From Xylocopa sonorina (taxonomy: Eukaryota; Arthropoda; Insecta; Hymenoptera; Apidae), in the NCBI RefSeq assembly GCF_050948175.1, contig NW_027490255.1, forward strand, positions 496,001 to 560,000: a DNA stretch of 64,000 nucleotides, written 5' to 3'. Shown piece after piece: positions 21,601 to 33,700 of this stretch. The notes under the pieces are model-generated. The model ran no database searches. It was given only the letters and a program-made list of their open reading frames with translations, and was not told where the DNA came from. The stretch's first letter is position 1. Every line of letters starts with the position of its first letter. The position numbers and the translations under genes were made by a program.

Positions 21601-24600
21601 AAAAGAATGTAAATGCGACACTTCCTTGCTATTTAATAGCGTCTGCAGATGTCTGCGTATCGTAGCAAAAGTTTTCTAATGCTTCTTAAATCGCGTTATC
21701 GCATCTCATTCCTATGTTTCGTGATAAGATGTAATATTCATTGCGAAGTGTCACGTATACCGCGTATTCACTTCAAAAGAATGTAAATGCGACACTTCCT
21801 TGGTAGGAAGTAGCGCTTGCAGATATCTACGTATCGAAGCAATAGTGTTCTAATGCTTCTCAAAACGCGATATCGCAACTCATTCCTATGTTTCATGATA
21901 AGCTATAATATTGATTCCGATGTGTCATGTATATCTCGTATTCACTTCAAAAGAATGTAAATGCTAAACTTCCATGCTAGGGAATAGCGTTTGCAGATGT
22001 CTACGTATCGTAGCAATAAAGTTCTAATGCTTCTCAAAACGCGATGTCGAAACTCATTCCTATGTTTCATGATAAGATGTAATATTCATTGCGAAGTGTC
22101 ACGTATACCGCGTATTCACTTGAAAAGAATGTAAATGCGACACTTCCATGGTAGGAAATAGCGTTTTCAGATGTCTACGTATCGTAGCAATAGAGTTCTA
22201 GTGCTTCTTAGAACGCAATATCGCTACTTATTTCTATGTTTCATGATAAGGTGAAATATTCATTGTGGAGTGTTATGTATACCTCGTATTCACTTCAAAA
22301 GAATGTAAATGCGACACTTCCTTACTATTAAATAGCGTTTGCAGATGTCTGCGTATCGTAGCAAAAGTTTTCTAATGCTTCTTAAATCGCGTTATCGCAT
22401 CTCATTCCTATGTTTCGTGATAAGATGTAATATTCATTGCGAAGTGTCACGTATACCGCGTATTCACTTCAAAAGAATGTAAATGCGACACTTCCTTGGT
22501 AGGAAATAGCGTTTGCAGATGTCTACGTATGGTAGCAATAGAGTTCTAGTGCTTCGTAAAACGCGATAACGCTACTTATTTCTATGTTTCACGATAAGGT
22601 GAAATATTCATTGTGGAGTGTTATGTATACCTCATATTCACTTCAGAAGAATGTAAATTCGACACTTCCATGGTAGGAAATAGCGTTTGCAGATGTCTAC
22701 GTACCGTAGCAATAAAGTTCTAATTCTTCTTGGAACGCGATATCGCTACCTATTTCTATGTTTTATGATAAGGTAAAATATTCATTGTGGAGTGCTATGT
22801 ATACCTCGTATTCACTTCAAATGAATGTAAATGCGACGCTTCCTTGCTAGGAAATAGCGTTTGCAGATGTCTCCGTATTGAAGCAATAGAGTTCTAATGC
22901 TTCTTAAATAGGGATATCGCATCTCATTTCTATGTTCCATGATAAGATACAATATTCATTGCGAAGTGTCATGTATACCTTGTATTCAATTCACAAGAAT
23001 GTAAATGCTACATTTCCTTGCTAGGAAATAGCGTTTGGAGATGTCCCCGTATCGAAGCAATAGAGATCTAATGCTTCTTAAATAGGGATATCGCATTTCA
23101 TTTCTATGTTTCATGATAAGATATAATATTCATTGTCCAGTGTTATGTATACCTCGTATTCACTTCAAAAGAATGTAAATGCGACTCTTCCTTGCTAGGA
23201 AATAGCTTTTGTAGATGTCTACGTATCGTAGCAATAGAGTTCTAATGCTTCTTAATACGCGATATCGCTACTTATTTCTATGTTTCATGATAAGGTGTAA
23301 TATTCATTGTGGAGTGTTATGTATGCCTCGTATTAACTTCAACAGAATGTAAATGCGACACTTCCTTGCTATTAAATAGCGTTTGCAGATGTCTGCGCAT
23401 CGTAGCAGAAGTTTTCTAATGCTACTTAAATCGCGTTATCGCATCTCATTCCTATGTTTCGTGATAAGATGTAATATTCATTGCGAAGTGTCTCGTATAC
23501 CGCGTATTCACTTCAAAAGAATGTAAATGCGACACTTCCTTGGTAGGAAATAGCGTTTGCAGATGTCTACGTATGGTAGCAATAGAGTTCTAGCGCTTCG
23601 TAAAACGCGATATCGCTACTTATTTCTATGTTTCACGATAAGGTGAAATATTCATTGTGGAGTGTTATGTGTACCTCGTATTCACTTCAAAAGAATGAAA
23701 ATGCGATACTTCCATGGTAGGAAATAGCGTTTGCAGATGTCTACGTACCGTAGCAATAAAGTTCTAATTCTTCTTGGAACGCGATATCGCTACCTATTTC
23801 TATGTTTTATGATAAGGTAAAATATTCATTGTGGAGTGCTATGTATACCTCGTATTCACTTCAAAAGAATGTAAATGCGACACTTCCTTGATATTAAATA
23901 GCGTTTGCAGATGTCTGCGTATCGTAGCAAAAGTTTTCTAATGCTTCTTAAATCGCGTTATCGCATCTCATTCCTATGTTTCGTGATAAGATATAATATT
24001 CATTGCGAAGTGTCACGTATACCTCGTATTCACTTCAAAAGAATGTAAATGCGACACTTCCATGGTAGGAAATAGCGTTTGCAGATGTCTACGTACCGTA
24101 GCAATAAAGTTCTAATTCTTCTTGGAACGCGATATCGCTACCTATTTCTATGTTTTATGATAAGGTAAAATATTCATTGTGGAGTGCTATGTATACCTCG
24201 TATTCACTTCAAATGAATGTAAATGCGACGCTACCCTGCTAGGAAATAGCGTTTGCAGATGTCTCCGTATTGAAGCAATTGAGTTCTAATGCTTCTTAAA
24301 TAGGGATATCGCATCTCATTTCTATGTTTCATGATAAGATATAATATTCATTGCGAAGTGTCATGTATACCTTGTATTCAATTCACAAGAATGTAAATGC
24401 GACACTTCCTTGCTAGGAAATAGCGTTTGGAGATGTCCCCGTATCGAAGCAATAGAGATCTAATGCTTCTTAAATAGGGATATCGCATTTCATTTCTATG
24501 TTTCATGATAAGATATAATATTCATTGTGCAGTGTTATGTATACCTCGTATTCACTTCAAAAGAATGTAAATGCGACTCTTCCTTGCTAGGAAATAGCTT

Positions 24601-25640
24601 TTGTAGATGTCTACGTATCGTAGCAATAGAGTTCTAATGCATTTCAAATCGCGATATCGCATCTCATTTCTATGTTTCATGATAATATGTAATATTCATT
24701 GCGAAGTGCCACGTATACCTCGTATTCACTTGAAAAGAATGTAAATGCGACACTTCCTTGGTAGGAAATAGCGTTTGCAGATGTCTACGTATCGTAGCAA
24801 CAGAGTTCTAATGCTTCTTAATACGCGATATCGCTACTTATTTCTATGTTTCATGATAAGGTGTAATATTCATTGTGGAGTGTTATGTATACCTCGTATT
24901 AACTTCAAAAGAATGTAAATGCGACACTTCCTTGCTATTAAATAGCGTTTGCAGATGTCTGCGTATCGTAGCAAAAGTTTTCTAATGCTTCTTAAATCGC
25001 GTTATCGCATCTGATTCCTATGTTTCGTGATAAGATGTAATATTCATTGCGAAGTGTCACGTATACCGCGTATTCACTTCAAAAGAATGTAAATGCGACA
25101 CTTCCTTGGTAGGAAATAGCGTTTGCAGATGTCTACGTATGGTAGCAATAGAGTTCTAGTGCTTCTTAGAACGCGATATCGCTACTTATTTCTATGTTTC
25201 ATGATAAGGTGAAATATTCATTGTGGAGTGTTATGTATACCTCGTATTCACTTCAAAAGAATGTAAATGCGACACTTCCATGGTAGGAAATAGCGTTTGC
25301 AGATGTCTACGTACCGTAGCAATAAAGTTCTAATTCTTCTTGGAACGCGACATGGCATCCTATTTCTATGTTTCATGATAATTTGTAATATTCATTGCGA
25401 AGTGTTATGTATACCTCGCCTACACTTCAAAAGAATGTAAATGCCACACTTCCTTGCTGGGAATTAGGGTCCTGCAGATGTCTACGTATCGAAGCAATAG
25501 AGTTCTAGTGCTTCTTAAATCGCGATACCGCATCTCATTTCTATGTTTCATGATAATATATAATAGTCATTGCGAAGTGTTATGTATACCTTGTTTACAC
25601 CATAAATAAATGTAAATGCGACACTTCCTTGCTAGGAAAT
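18663..25640 (-). repeat. 174-bp satellite array, R orientation
   Basis: About 40 monomers with landmarks TATCGCATCTCATTTCTATGTTTCATGATAAG and AGATGTCTACGTATCGTAGCAATAG. Characteristic sub-variants (TTCATTGTGGAGTG, GTATACCGCGTATTC, TGCTATTAAATAGCG, AAATAGGGATATCGC) recur in ordered blocks, which shows a higher-order structure. No genes are present. Confidence 0.95.
19400..23575 (-). repeat. 2,088-bp higher-order repeat, two copies
   Basis: Variant monomers recur in the same order 2,088 bp apart: CGTAATCAC at 19500 and 21588, AATAGTGTTC at 19753 and 21841, and GTCTCGTATACCGCG at about 21402 and 23490. 2,088 is 12 x 174. The copies differ by scattered single bases only. After 23575 the same variants continue in a rearranged, partial order to about 25340. 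Confidence 0.85.
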
Positions 25641-26345
25641 AGCGTTTCCATTTGTTTACTTATCGGAGCAATAGAGTTCTATTGCTTCATTCAACACGAT
25701 GTCGCATGTCATTTCAATGATTCATGTTAAATTGCAATGTTCTATGCAATATGTTACATTTGTCTCCATCTAGACCTTAGAAGGATGTGAATCCTATACT
25801 TACTTGCAACAGAATATCGTTTCCAGATCTCTGCGTGTCCAAGCAAGACATTTCCAATATTTCAATCAGCGTGATGTCGCATCTCATTTCAACGTTTCAA
25901 TGCAAAGAATCTGTAATCATATATCCATAACATTGTGCTTAACTGTTAGAGGTCTTCAATAGAATGTGAACGATATAATTCCATGCAACGTCATGGCGCT
26001 CCGTAGTGTCTGTCTGTTAAAGCAATCGAGCTAGAATTCTCCATGCAATGCGCTCGCGCATCCCATTTCATCGTTTCAAAGTAAGAATGCTGTAATCTCT
26101 TATGCATAGCTCTATGCTTATCTGCTTTAAGACTTCATAAGAATGTAAATTCTACAGCTCCATGCAACATGATTGCCCTTCGTAGTGTCTACATGTCGAG
26201 ACAATAGAGTACTAATGCATTATACAATGCCATGACTCATCTCATTTCAACGTTTCGAATGTAGTAAACTGTAATCTTCTATGAAAAGCATTATAATTAT
26301 CTGCTTCTACTCTACAATAGAATATGAATTCTATAGATCTAAGCA
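25641..26345 (-). repeat. Diverged satellite edge, mirror of 7380-8060
   Basis: Degraded monomers in R orientation match the reverse complement of 7380-8060, including the CGTAGTGTCTGTCTGTTAAAGC-like part near 26000. They belong to the inverted duplication as well as to the satellite. Confidence 0.85.
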
Positions 26346-26650
26346 ACAGGAGGGCAGGCTCTCCACCATTCTACTGCCTGCCCTGATGCGGGCAAAGGAT
26401 TCCCAGGGCCACTCAAACCGCGACCAACATCTATCTTATACTCTAACCGATTCATCGTTATGCGTTTTCCATTAAGCTTGCCGGGATCAGTGATATTGAT
26501 TCGCTCAATCTAAATTATTATTTTCTTTTTAAGTTTCTCGATTTTTTTAGTTTCTCTCACGACTATCGTCTATTTCGTTGTACCTTACCCTTACAGTATG
26601 GTATATAATCTGTTGTTTGATATTTCTAGGATTTCCTCTTAATAAATGCA

Positions 26651-26953
26651 ATGCTTCCACATATTCTCTTTCTCTTTAGTTACATTGTTATTATTTTATG
26701 CTTTTCACCCTCCACATTCACTCTCTACACCATCTCGGAACAGGCGTTATACGATTACTGCAGGATGACGCCCCGGTCTCGTTACACCGAGATCGAGTGT
26801 TCTCTCTTGCATCCGTTGATTTATATATGTTATATATTGGAGAATATTTCCTCTTATCCTTTGTATTTTTCGAATGAAATTACATTGACAGAAGTACGAC
26901 CTAGTTCTGCACGCCTATTTGAAACAACATTAAATCACCTTGTTAGACAATAA
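26651..26953 (+). other. Open frame conserved with island 1 (100 codons), unknown
   Basis: Counterpart of 6772-7080. It begins with a hydrophobic segment and runs to a TAA. Relative to the other arm it lacks 6 bp in the hydrophobic segment, which keeps the frame, and has about nine amino-acid changes. An acceptor-like TTTCTAG precedes it. I do not recognise a family; the preserved frame may be chance in young duplicates. Confidence 0.25.
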
Positions 26954-27773
26954 TATATTAAATGTGACTTGGACTTTTAAATTTGAATTTATAAACATCT
27001 AACAGGTAAATATGTTTTTCTTACTATTCATATCATTATACATTCAGTGATTTATTGTGTGCAGTGATTTGATATATTAACTGCTTGATTATATTTTGCA
27101 ATGAACTTTGCGTACCAAACATTGTTTTTACTGCTGATGGGAGTGGATAGTTCATCGTTTTATATTCTTATATCGCATTGACTATAAAAGTATATGACAT
27201 CCTTTCTATGCAGTCATGTATAATTATGTACTGTGACGGTTTTTCCCGTTACAATCCGTAAGAAAAGGGTATATAGAACCAATAATAACGGGGTATCCAG
27301 AAGTTTAATCCGGGGTTATATCGGGGTACAGAATATCCGCGTGCTTCGGCAACGCGAAGTACAGAGCAATAAATTTCCTATCCAGCAAGTATTTCGAAGC
27401 TGCGAGGCTGGGACTTTTTGGGCGCCAGCTACTCAAGAAGTAGCAAAAACTATTAAACCACGCAACCCGGGGAAACCCGGTGCAAGATAACCCTCGAAAT
27501 TTCGAAATACTCTTTCGCTCGACTGCTTGTAGCCGAGTGCGCAAATTAGGGTTGCGGGATACTGAACTCACGGCTTCTTTCTAGATTGCCTCGACGCGGT
27601 ATTACAAAAGGGTATACGACACGCCGCGAATGACCGGGGATCACCACCCGTTATACAATACAAATTACAGTACGCGATATCACAATTGCGGCAGGGAACA
27701 AATGGGACGCTTTAGCGTATAAGGACTCACGTTCTCGTTTCCAACAAGTATGGATCTCGTTCAGTCCGTCTAC

Positions 27774-27798
27774 CTCTCTCTCTCTCTCTCTCTCTCTC
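27774..27798. repeat. (CT)n microsatellite
   Basis: Twelve uninterrupted CT units plus one C inside the LTR. The corresponding part of the solo LTR is an imperfect GAGAG/GGGAGA stretch at about 17620-17650. Confidence 0.9.
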
Positions 27799-27896
27799 CT
27801 CCGAATCGCTCCGTATAATCGCTTGCTCGGTTGCTCGCTAAGTAGTCGCTAAGTCGTTCAGAAGAATAAGAGGCTGTCTTCGTGCTGGCCAGCTCA

Positions 27897-27903
27897 TTAT
27901 ATA
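27897..27903 (-). promoter_or_regulatory. LTR TATA box
   Basis: TATATAA on the minus strand, conserved with 17486-17492 in the solo LTR, including the preceding CAGCAAACC. Confidence 0.45.
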
Positions 27904-28437
27904 GGTTTGCTGGGGGTCTTCGGATCCCCTTAGACCCTCCTTAGGGCTAAGGGGTAGGGCCATACGCATCGGTATTGTTCGAGGCATCGATCGGTGGATT
28001 TCGGCGATCTTCCCTTATCGCCCCCTCTGGTGTGTCTAGAGGGGGTCCTCTGGATTATTTGAACTGGCTTTCCACGGCTCACCTGCAATTCCGCTGCGCA
28101 TCTTGAGTTATCCTCTCCATGGGCTCAGGGGAGGGGTAGAGGTCCTTCTCACACCCGAGAACCATCCTGTTTGTCTCCATGGATTATGGCAATGGTCTTA
28201 TCGTTGCAGAGCTCTGGATCGTATCCTTCGGGCTTCAGGGTCTCTTCTTGCTCACTTCCCGACTCCTCCACCGTCGAGCCCGTCACGCTACCTCGGGGCA
28301 CAGCCCTTCCACGAACCTGCGGTCTTATTATCCGCCGAAGAGGCGTCTTATGGGTCGCAACGGTCCGTGTCGCGCTTCTCGCATGGGTGGTGATCTGCGA
28401 GCTAGTCTAACCGAAGCAGGGGGAGGTGAGCGAGCCT

Positions 28438-28507
28438 ATAGTAAATATAGTCATCTGTCGACATCGTGAACATTGTTTTTTGGCAAAATTCCAGAAAAAC
28501 AAATATA
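28438..28507 (-). pseudogene. RNF212-like remnant, truncated copy
   Basis: This is the inverted counterpart of the start of the exon at 4344. It keeps the acceptor and the codons for KKQCSRCRQM, after which similarity fades over about 15 bp into the LTR edge at 28437. The coiled-coil exons seen at 4416-5022 are absent from this arm. It cannot encode the product and is a clear fragment. Confidence 0.5.
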
Positions 28508-28584
28508 CTATAAGTAAAATAATAAACATCATAATATTAAACTTAACTCTGTTCATCGTTGCCTTGTTGGACACATCCATAACA

Positions 28585-28756
28585 ATATACAGGGTGGGGC
28601 AGTAATAATTAGCACCTCAGATATCCACGAAACTATAAGTTTCATAGAAGTTTTTGCTAATATAAAATTGCATAGTACAAAGGGGCCATCCGTTGATGAA
28701 AATAGTTTTTTTGTAAGTGGAGTTATGTTGGACATATGAAGGTTACCTTCATTTTT
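28585..28756 (+). mobile_element. Transposon-end fragment, copy in arm 2
   Basis: Plus-strand TACAGGGTGGGGCAGTAAT starts here, matching 4095-4266 nearly base for base. It was carried along by the inverted duplication rather than independently inserted. Confidence 0.35.
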
Positions 28757-30038
28757 TAAAATGAATTGGTATGTCCATTCTTCCTTAATACGATAGAGCA
28801 TTTTAAAGCAAGTTTAACGATCTGTAACATAAAGGCATTGAAGGTTACAAAAAGTAAAGAGAGGCGATAATACTCACGGTTTTGATAGTAAATGAAACAT
28901 ACGTATTGTAAACAGTGGTGGAAGGCGTAATACTTACCGTTTACTTCACTGTGAATAAACACTTTTCGAAGGGCATTTCAATAGTTTGCAGCATAAGTTA
29001 AACATGATAAGATTAGTATTGAAAAATCGGTTCGAATACGTTTGGTTAGGCTGTTCTTTGTGTCGTTCATTTTATAAATACTGAGCTGCGGATTCCTGAG
29101 GACAGCTCACAAAATTGTTGAACTATGGAAGATTATCATTGTGAATTTGAATCAAAAGGTAATTAAATTCCATTAGATTGTAAACAGATCTCAATGTTTC
29201 ATTTTAGATAGTAAGATTAAATACTCTTTACAAAACTACAATAATGGATACATACCTTTCTGTTATTATTACTTCATAAAGAATTATAATTGCAATTATA
29301 TAGTTCATTACGATAAAAAATATTTCTCAGAAAATTCTAAATATTAAATAAAACAATCAAGTAAAACATTTTTAATAATTACGAATATGAAAAATACTTG
29401 AACATTCCAATAGAAAGATGTCTAAACAGGAGCTAGAAAAGTCAAACATTCAGTTTCAATTCCAGAATTCATCTATAAGAGGTAAAATGTTTCGAAAGCT
29501 TTAATTACAGTCTTTAATGCAAGCAGTTGGGCAGTATTTCAATTTTTAAGAAAATTGATGAAAGTCAACCATTTTGAAGTGGTCAGAATCTTTGTCGTTT
29601 GAGCAATAAGTGAATAACAAATAACTGCATAAATTCCAGGCTTAAAAACTTATGGATTAAATCCTATGCAGACTCGTTTATGAGCGAGTTACTAAATAAT
29701 AATCCACACTAAGTAATCATTTTAAAACTTAAACGATTACATCTCGTGAACTTTCAAAGATATCAGAAGTGTGAAAAGTATGTGGTTTATCAAAAACTCT
29801 TCTAAAAGAACGGACGAAGCCAATAGAAATCTTTGTTGAAGTAAGCAAGTTCTAAAGTTCTAAGCAACGCGATGGCCCTTATCTGCCTATGTTTCATAGC
29901 AAGTAAGTTCTGAATTTCTATGAAATCCGATGGAATTCCTCACTACTAACGTTTCAAAGTAAGTTCTCAAATTCTCAGTTCTACGTTTAAAACTATGTGT
30001 GTTCTATATATCTATGTAAAGTAATGGTTCCTATTAGT
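28757..30038. other. Island 2 DNA without recognised genes
   Basis: Reverse complement of about 2813-4094, with only scattered substitutions. The two open frames at 28756-28962 and 28553-28801 (minus) are the same non-supported frames as in arm 1. I see no RNA genes. Confidence 0.6.
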
Positions 30039-30782
30039 TGTGACGGAAACCTATATATAGTAAGTCAGGGAAGCTCGAAGGGGTTAATTATCTAAATGCT
30101 TTAAAGTGTAAAACGTACTTTAATCTAAAGCGATCTATCGTTCCAAGGTATCCGCTCACGTACAACTTTTCTTGGGCGCCAGCTGCTCAGAAAGTAGCAA
30201 AGGGAGAGACTACACGACCCCGGGAACTCTGGGGCGGAACAACCCTTGAAACTTCGAAATGCTCCTCCTCTCGACTATGACTAGCCAAGTACACACACTC
30301 AGAGATACACTCGCGAGGTACTGAAGTCACGGCATGTTTATTTATGGTCTCGACGTGGGTTTAACTAACAAGGGTTACGGGAAACTACGCAACACGTCGC
30401 GAATTACCGGGTATCATAACTCGCTTCACGATATAAGATACAATATACAATATGCGACACAAGAAATGGGACGCTTAAGCGAATAAGCTCTCACGTTCTC
30501 TTCTTCAGGTTCCTTGAATTCGCTGGTGATCCTCGGGTCTCCTGCATCCTCCTCGGGGCTCCTTGGTGGAGTGGGCTGTAGGCTTCGGTATTGTTCGAGT
30601 CCATCGATCAGTGGATTTCGGCGATTTCCTCTCCTGGCCCCCTTGGGTGTCCCTGAGGGGATCCTCCTGATCATTAAAATTGCGTAGCGCCTCGCGCGCC
30701 GCGCTCCCATGGCCCACCTGCAGGGTCGCTGGACTTTTGACTTCTCTTTAGGGGGTTAAGAATGGTTGAGGACCTTCTCACA
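30039..30782 (-). mobile_element. LTR relic (family B), copy in arm 2
   Basis: The minus strand runs from TGTGAGAAGG (30782) to TTTCCGTCACA (30039). Here the 3' terminus is intact, unlike at 2076-2812, which confirms the TG...CA ends. Flanks are TGGGA and ACTAA, so there is no target duplication. A TTTATT at about 30338 is the AATAAA signal on the element strand. Satellite starts immediately to its right. Confidence 0.72.
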
Positions 30783-33700
30783 TCCCAGAGCATTATAAAG
30801 CACAAAAGCACAAGCATAATGCGATGCATAGAGCTTTACAACCTTCTAACTTACTTTGAACTGTTTATATGAAATGCAATATTGAGGTGCATGAAGCATG
30901 ACAAATTAAATGCTTCGGCACCTGGACATCTAGAAACGCCATCCCCGGGCAGGAAAGTATAGGGTTCACACTCAATTCATATGCAGAAGCAGATAAACAT
31001 AACGCGATGCTATGAATATTACATCTTATCATGAAATATAGAAGTAAGATGCGCAGCCGCGTTCTACGAAGCATTAGAACTCCATTGCTTCGATACGTAG
31101 ACATCTGGAAACGCTATTTCCTTGTGACGAAGAGTGGCACTTACATTCTTTCGGGGCGTAGACGAGTGGTACATAACACTTCGCAATGAATATGATATCT
31201 TATAATGAAACATAGAAATGAAATGCCGTATCGCGTATTATGAAGCATAAGAACTCTATTGCATCGATACGTGGACATCTCGAAACGCATTTCCTAGCAA
31301 GGGTGTGTGGCATTTACATTCTTTTGAAGTGTAGACGAGGTATACATAACACTTCGCAATGAATATAGTGTCTTATCATGAAGCATAGAAATGAGATGAG
31401 ACATCGCGTTTTAAGAAGCATTGCAACGCAATTGCTTCGATACGTAGACATCTGGATACGATATTTCCCTGCAAGGAAGTGTGGCATTTACATTCTTCTG
31501 ATGTGTAGACGAGATATACATAGCAATTCGCAATGAATATTACATCATATTATGAAACATAGAAATAAGATGCGATATCGCGTTTAAAGAAGCATTAGAA
31601 GTCCATTGCTTCGAGACGAAGACATCTGGAAACGCTATTTCCTAGCAAGTAAGTGGGGCATTTACATTCTTTTGAAGTGTAGACGAGGTATACATAATAC
31701 CTCGCAATGAATATTTTATCTTATCATGAGAAACAGTACTGAGATGCGATATCGCGTTTTAGGATGCACTACTACTCTATTTCCGTGAAACGTAGATTTC
31801 TGAAAACGCATTTCGCTGCAAGGAACTGCGGCATATACATTCCTTTGAAATGTAGACGGGGTATACATAACACTTCGCAATGAATGTTACATCTTATCAT
31901 GAAACATAGAACTGAAATGCGATATCGCGTTTAATGAAGCATTAGAAGTCCACTGCTTCGATACGTTGAGATCTGGAAACGCTATTTCCTAGAATGTAAG
32001 TGTGGCATTTACATTCTTTTGAAGTGTAAACGAGATATACATAAAACTTCGCAACGAATACTCTATTATCATGAATCATAGAAAAGTGAAGCCATGTCGC
32101 GTTCAAAAAAGCACTAGAACTCTTCTGCTTCGATACGTAGACACCTGCAAACGATATTTCCTAGCAAGGTAGTGTGGAATTTACATTCTTCTGAAGTGTA
32201 AACGAGGTATACATAACACTTTGCAGTGAATATTATATCTTATCCTGAGACATAAGTGAGATGCGATATCGCATTTTAAGAAGCATTAGTACTCTATTGC
32301 ACCGATGCGTAGACATCTGGAAACGCTACTTCCTAGCAAGGACGTAGGCATTTACATTCTTTTGAAGTGTGAACGAGATATACATAACACTTCATCAAGA
32401 ATATTATATCTTATCATGAAACACAGAATCGAGATGCGATATCGCGTTTTCAGAAGCATCAGACCTCTATAGCTACGATACCTAGACATCCGGGAACGCT
32501 AATTCCCAGCAAGGAAGTGTGGCATTTACATTCTATTGAAGTGCAGACGAGGTACACATAACACTTCGCAATGAATATTACATCCTATCATGAAACACAG
32601 AAATGAGATGCGATATCGCGTTTTAAGAAGCAATAGAACTCCATTGCTTCGATACGTGGACAACAGGAAACGCATATCCCAGGAAGGAAGTGTCGCATTT
32701 ACATTCTTTTGAAGTGAATACAAGGTATACATGACACTTCGCAATTAATATTATATCTTATCATGAAACATAGAAATGTGATGCGATATCGCGTTTTAAG
32801 AAGAATTAGGACCCTATTGCCCCGATGCGGAGACATCTGCAAACGCTATTTCCTAGCAAGGAAATGTCGCATTTCCATTCATTTGAAGTGTTTGTGAGGT
32901 ATACATGACACTTCGCAATGAACATTATATCTTATCATGAAACATAAATGTGAGATGCGATTTCGCGTTTTAAGAAGCATTAGAGCCTTATTGCCTCGAT
33001 GCGGAGACATCTGCAAACGCTATCTCCAAGCATGGAAGTGTCGAATCTACATTCATTTGAAGTGTATGCGAGGCATACATGACACTTCGCAATGAATGTT
33101 ATATATTATCAGGATGCATAGAAATGAGATGCGATATCGCGTTTTAAGAAACATTAGAACTCCATTGCTACGGTACGTAGAAATCTGTAAACGCTACTTC
33201 CCAGCATGGAAGTAGTGCAAGAGCATTCTTTTGAAGTGAATACGAGGTATACATGTCACTTCGCAATGAATATTATATCTTATCATGAAACATAGAAATG
33301 AGATGCGATATCCCGTTTTAGGAAGCATTAGAACTCTATTGCTTCGATACTTAGAGATCTGCAAACGCTATTTCCTAGCATGGAAGTGTCGCATTTACAT
33401 TCTTTTGAAGTGAATACGAGCTTTACATGACACTTCGCAATGAATATTATATCTTATCATGAATCATGGGAATTACATGTGATATCGCAAATTAAGAAGC
33501 ATTAGGACCTTGTTTCTTCGATACGTAGACATCTGGGAACGCTATTTCCTAGCAAGGAAGTGTGCCGTTTGCAATCTGTTGAAGAGCAGATGAGGTATAC
33601 AAGGAAGCGTGGCATTTGCAACCCTTTCAATTGCAGACGAGGTATTCTTAACACTTCGCAATGCATATCATATCTTATCATGAAACATAGAACTGCCATG

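Larger units (their letters stand above)
27232..28437 (-). mobile_element. LTR (family A relative), 5' end missing
   Basis: Read on the minus strand it ends AACCGTCACA, at position 27232, and matches the solo LTR at 16785-18186 through most of its length at roughly 80-85% by eye. About 20 bp of the LTR start, including the hairpin/CRE part, are missing: homology begins at GGCTCGCTCACC next to 28437. Consequently no target duplication can be recognised. It separates the beginning of the RNF212-like remnant from the rest of island 2 and occupies the position of a 2.1-kb segment of island 1. It has no gag or pol frames. Confidence 0.78.
26346..30782 (-). repeat. Island 2: right arm of the inverted duplication
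   Basis: This is the reverse complement of island 1, about 5.3 kb there against 4.4 kb here. Collinear blocks are 26346-27180 (with 6545-7379) and about 28438-30782 (with 2076-4416). Between them, 27181-28437 holds about 50 bp of unmatched sequence plus an LTR in place of about 2.1 kb present in arm 1. Confidence 0.93.
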
